Assembly (NCBI GenBank): GCA_023395675.1
Contig: JAEWYL010000259.1
Span: 1 to 6,891 of the forward strand
Direction of reading: 5' to 3'
DNA length: 6,891 bases
From: Chloroflexota bacterium
GTDB taxonomy: Bacteria; Chloroflexota; Anaerolineae; Anaerolineales; UBA4823
The translations under genes and the position numbers were made by a program. Below, in pieces: positions 6,448-6,891 of the stretch (position 1 is its first letter; each line of letters begins with the position of its first letter). Under the pieces are notes generated by a model, which saw only the letters and a list, made by a program, of their open reading frames with translations, had not been told where the DNA came from and ran no database searches.

Positions 6448-6492
6448 TTTGGTGAGTGATTGTGGGGCTACGCCCCACAATCACTCATCAAA
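6448..6492. repeat. Near-perfect long inverted repeat (21-bp arms, 3-base loop)
   Basis: The arms 6448-6468 and 6472-6492 are complementary at 20 of 21 positions around the loop TAC (6469-6471). The one exception is a G:T pair, and the inner 16 bp are perfect. As RNA this would be a very stable hairpin, but no T-run follows on either strand, so it does not look like an intrinsic terminator. It lies between divergent genes, about 180 bases from the hydrolase start and about 85 bases from the aminopeptidase-family start. It could be a dispersed palindromic element (REP or MITE-like), a protein-binding site, or an RNA-stability element. Copies elsewhere in the genome cannot be judged here. Confidence 0.85.
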
Positions 6493-6578
6493 TATCTTGC
6501 TGATTCAGCGAGAAGACCACCAGGGAACTGTCCTGTAAATATGGATCTCTGGTTCCGAGCAAATACGAAGAACTTTCA

Positions 6579-6891
6579 ATGACCACCATGATGGATCTGA
6601 TCAACGCGCTGTGGTTCCTGCCGCGGGATATCGTCTCCGACGGCTACGACCGGGCCCTGGACCGCCTGGCGCAGGAAGCGCCCATGACCCTCCACGAATA
6701 ACCCAGCGGGGAGCCCGCCTGGACCTGGCGCGTGCCCGAGAAGTGGACCTGCGAGGCCGCCTACCTGGAGACCCTGGACGGCCGGCGCCTGCTCGATTAC
6801 GCCGACCACCCCCTGCACGCCGTCTCTTACTCCCTGCCCTTCGAGGGGGTGGTGAGCCGCGAGGAGCTGCTGCGCCACCTGCACGTCCACC
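6579..6891 (+). pseudogene. Interrupted DUF4910/DUF2172-type aminopeptidase-family gene, 5' part (premature TAA)
   Basis: The frame from ATG 6579 encodes 40 residues (including NALWFLPRDIVSDGYDRAL) and then meets TAA at 6699-6701. The same frame continues without another stop to the window edge as PSGEPAWTWRVPEKWT..., then LHAVSYSLPFEG and REELLRHLHVH. This joined sequence reads as the N-terminal part of DUF4910/DUF2172 proteins, an M28-like aminopeptidase-fold family. In these an HE-x-PSG motif precedes the W-x-VP-x-(K/E)W segment. The stop sits exactly at the variable residue of that motif, and one base change from TAC or TAT (Tyr) would explain it. Such genes often occur in glycan loci. 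An in-frame GTG at 6732 could reinitiate, but the only GGGGAG before it is about 18 bases away. The gene is also cut by the window edge, so later damage or integrity is unseen. A sequencing error is an alternative. Confidence 0.72.

Larger units (their letters stand above)
6268..6578. other. Non-coding divergent intergenic region
   Basis: This 311-base gap lies between the divergent hydrolase and aminopeptidase-family genes. It holds the hydrolase leader and probable promoter, a short dyad, and a long inverted repeat. The part from 6481 is clearly less GC-rich than the genes (42 of 100 bases are G or C by my count over 6481-6580). No small gene, tRNA or transposase remnant could be supported. 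No convincing -35/-10 pair was found for the forward gene, though TAAATA at 6536-6541 could be a -10 element. Confidence 0.6.

Noticed and set aside
6268..6480. Longer hydrolase starting at the ATG at 6480
   Set aside because: The added residues run through the promoter-like region and one arm of the inverted repeat and do not resemble the family, whose N-terminus fits the start at 6267.
6448..6492. Inverted repeat as a rho-independent terminator
   Set aside because: There is no T-tract after the stem on either strand, and no gene end is close by.
6699..6701. TAA as a programmed recoding site
   Set aside because: Known recoding mostly uses TGA or TAG, and no supporting structure was seen directly downstream; point mutation or sequence error is simpler.
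6576..6890. Reverse-strand open frame at the right edge
   Set aside because: It is a shadow of the interrupted aminopeptidase-family gene, whose forward frame shows family motifs on both sides of the stop.

Overview
The window is a GC-rich bacterial locus with compact, co-directional genes, ATG/GTG starts and Shine-Dalgarno sites. The protein styles resemble Anaerolineae-type Chloroflexota, but that placement is only an impression. There are no rRNAs, tRNAs, CRISPR arrays or recognisable transposase genes.

Bases 3-5385 form one probable forward operon of six genes. They encode a capsule-synthesis-like GT-B-type protein, a class I SAM-dependent methyltransferase, a free-standing acyl carrier protein (CP), and a class II aminoacyl-tRNA-synthetase-like enzyme whose gene overlaps the CP gene by 11 bases. 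A GNAT acyltransferase and an AAC(3)-family (Antibiotic_NAT) acyltransferase follow. The synthetase-like protein has no recognisable tRNA-binding domain. It carries three residues spaced like the zinc ligands of amino acid:[carrier protein] ligases (C218, E264, C376), so it is best read as an enzyme that charges an amino acid onto the phosphopantetheine arm of the adjacent CP. One or both acyltransferases could then pass the aminoacyl group to an amino group, plausibly on a sugar of a surface glycan or a glycosylated metabolite. This is the most interesting hypothesis of the window: a carrier-protein-dependent aminoacylation module in a glycan-type locus.

Bases 5401-6267 hold a convergent metallo-beta-lactamase-fold hydrolase (UlaG-like), which ends 15 bases from the operon's last gene. 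Upstream of it (6268-6578) is a non-coding, AT-richer stretch. It has a plausible sigma70-type promoter for the hydrolase, a small dyad, and a striking near-perfect inverted repeat with 21-bp arms and a 3-base loop.

Bases 6579-6891 are the 5' part of a DUF4910/DUF2172-type (M28-like) aminopeptidase-family gene. Its frame is interrupted by a single TAA at codon 41, where the family normally has an HE-x-PSG motif. The reading frame is otherwise intact to the window edge, so the locus has either a very recent nonsense mutation or a sequence error.
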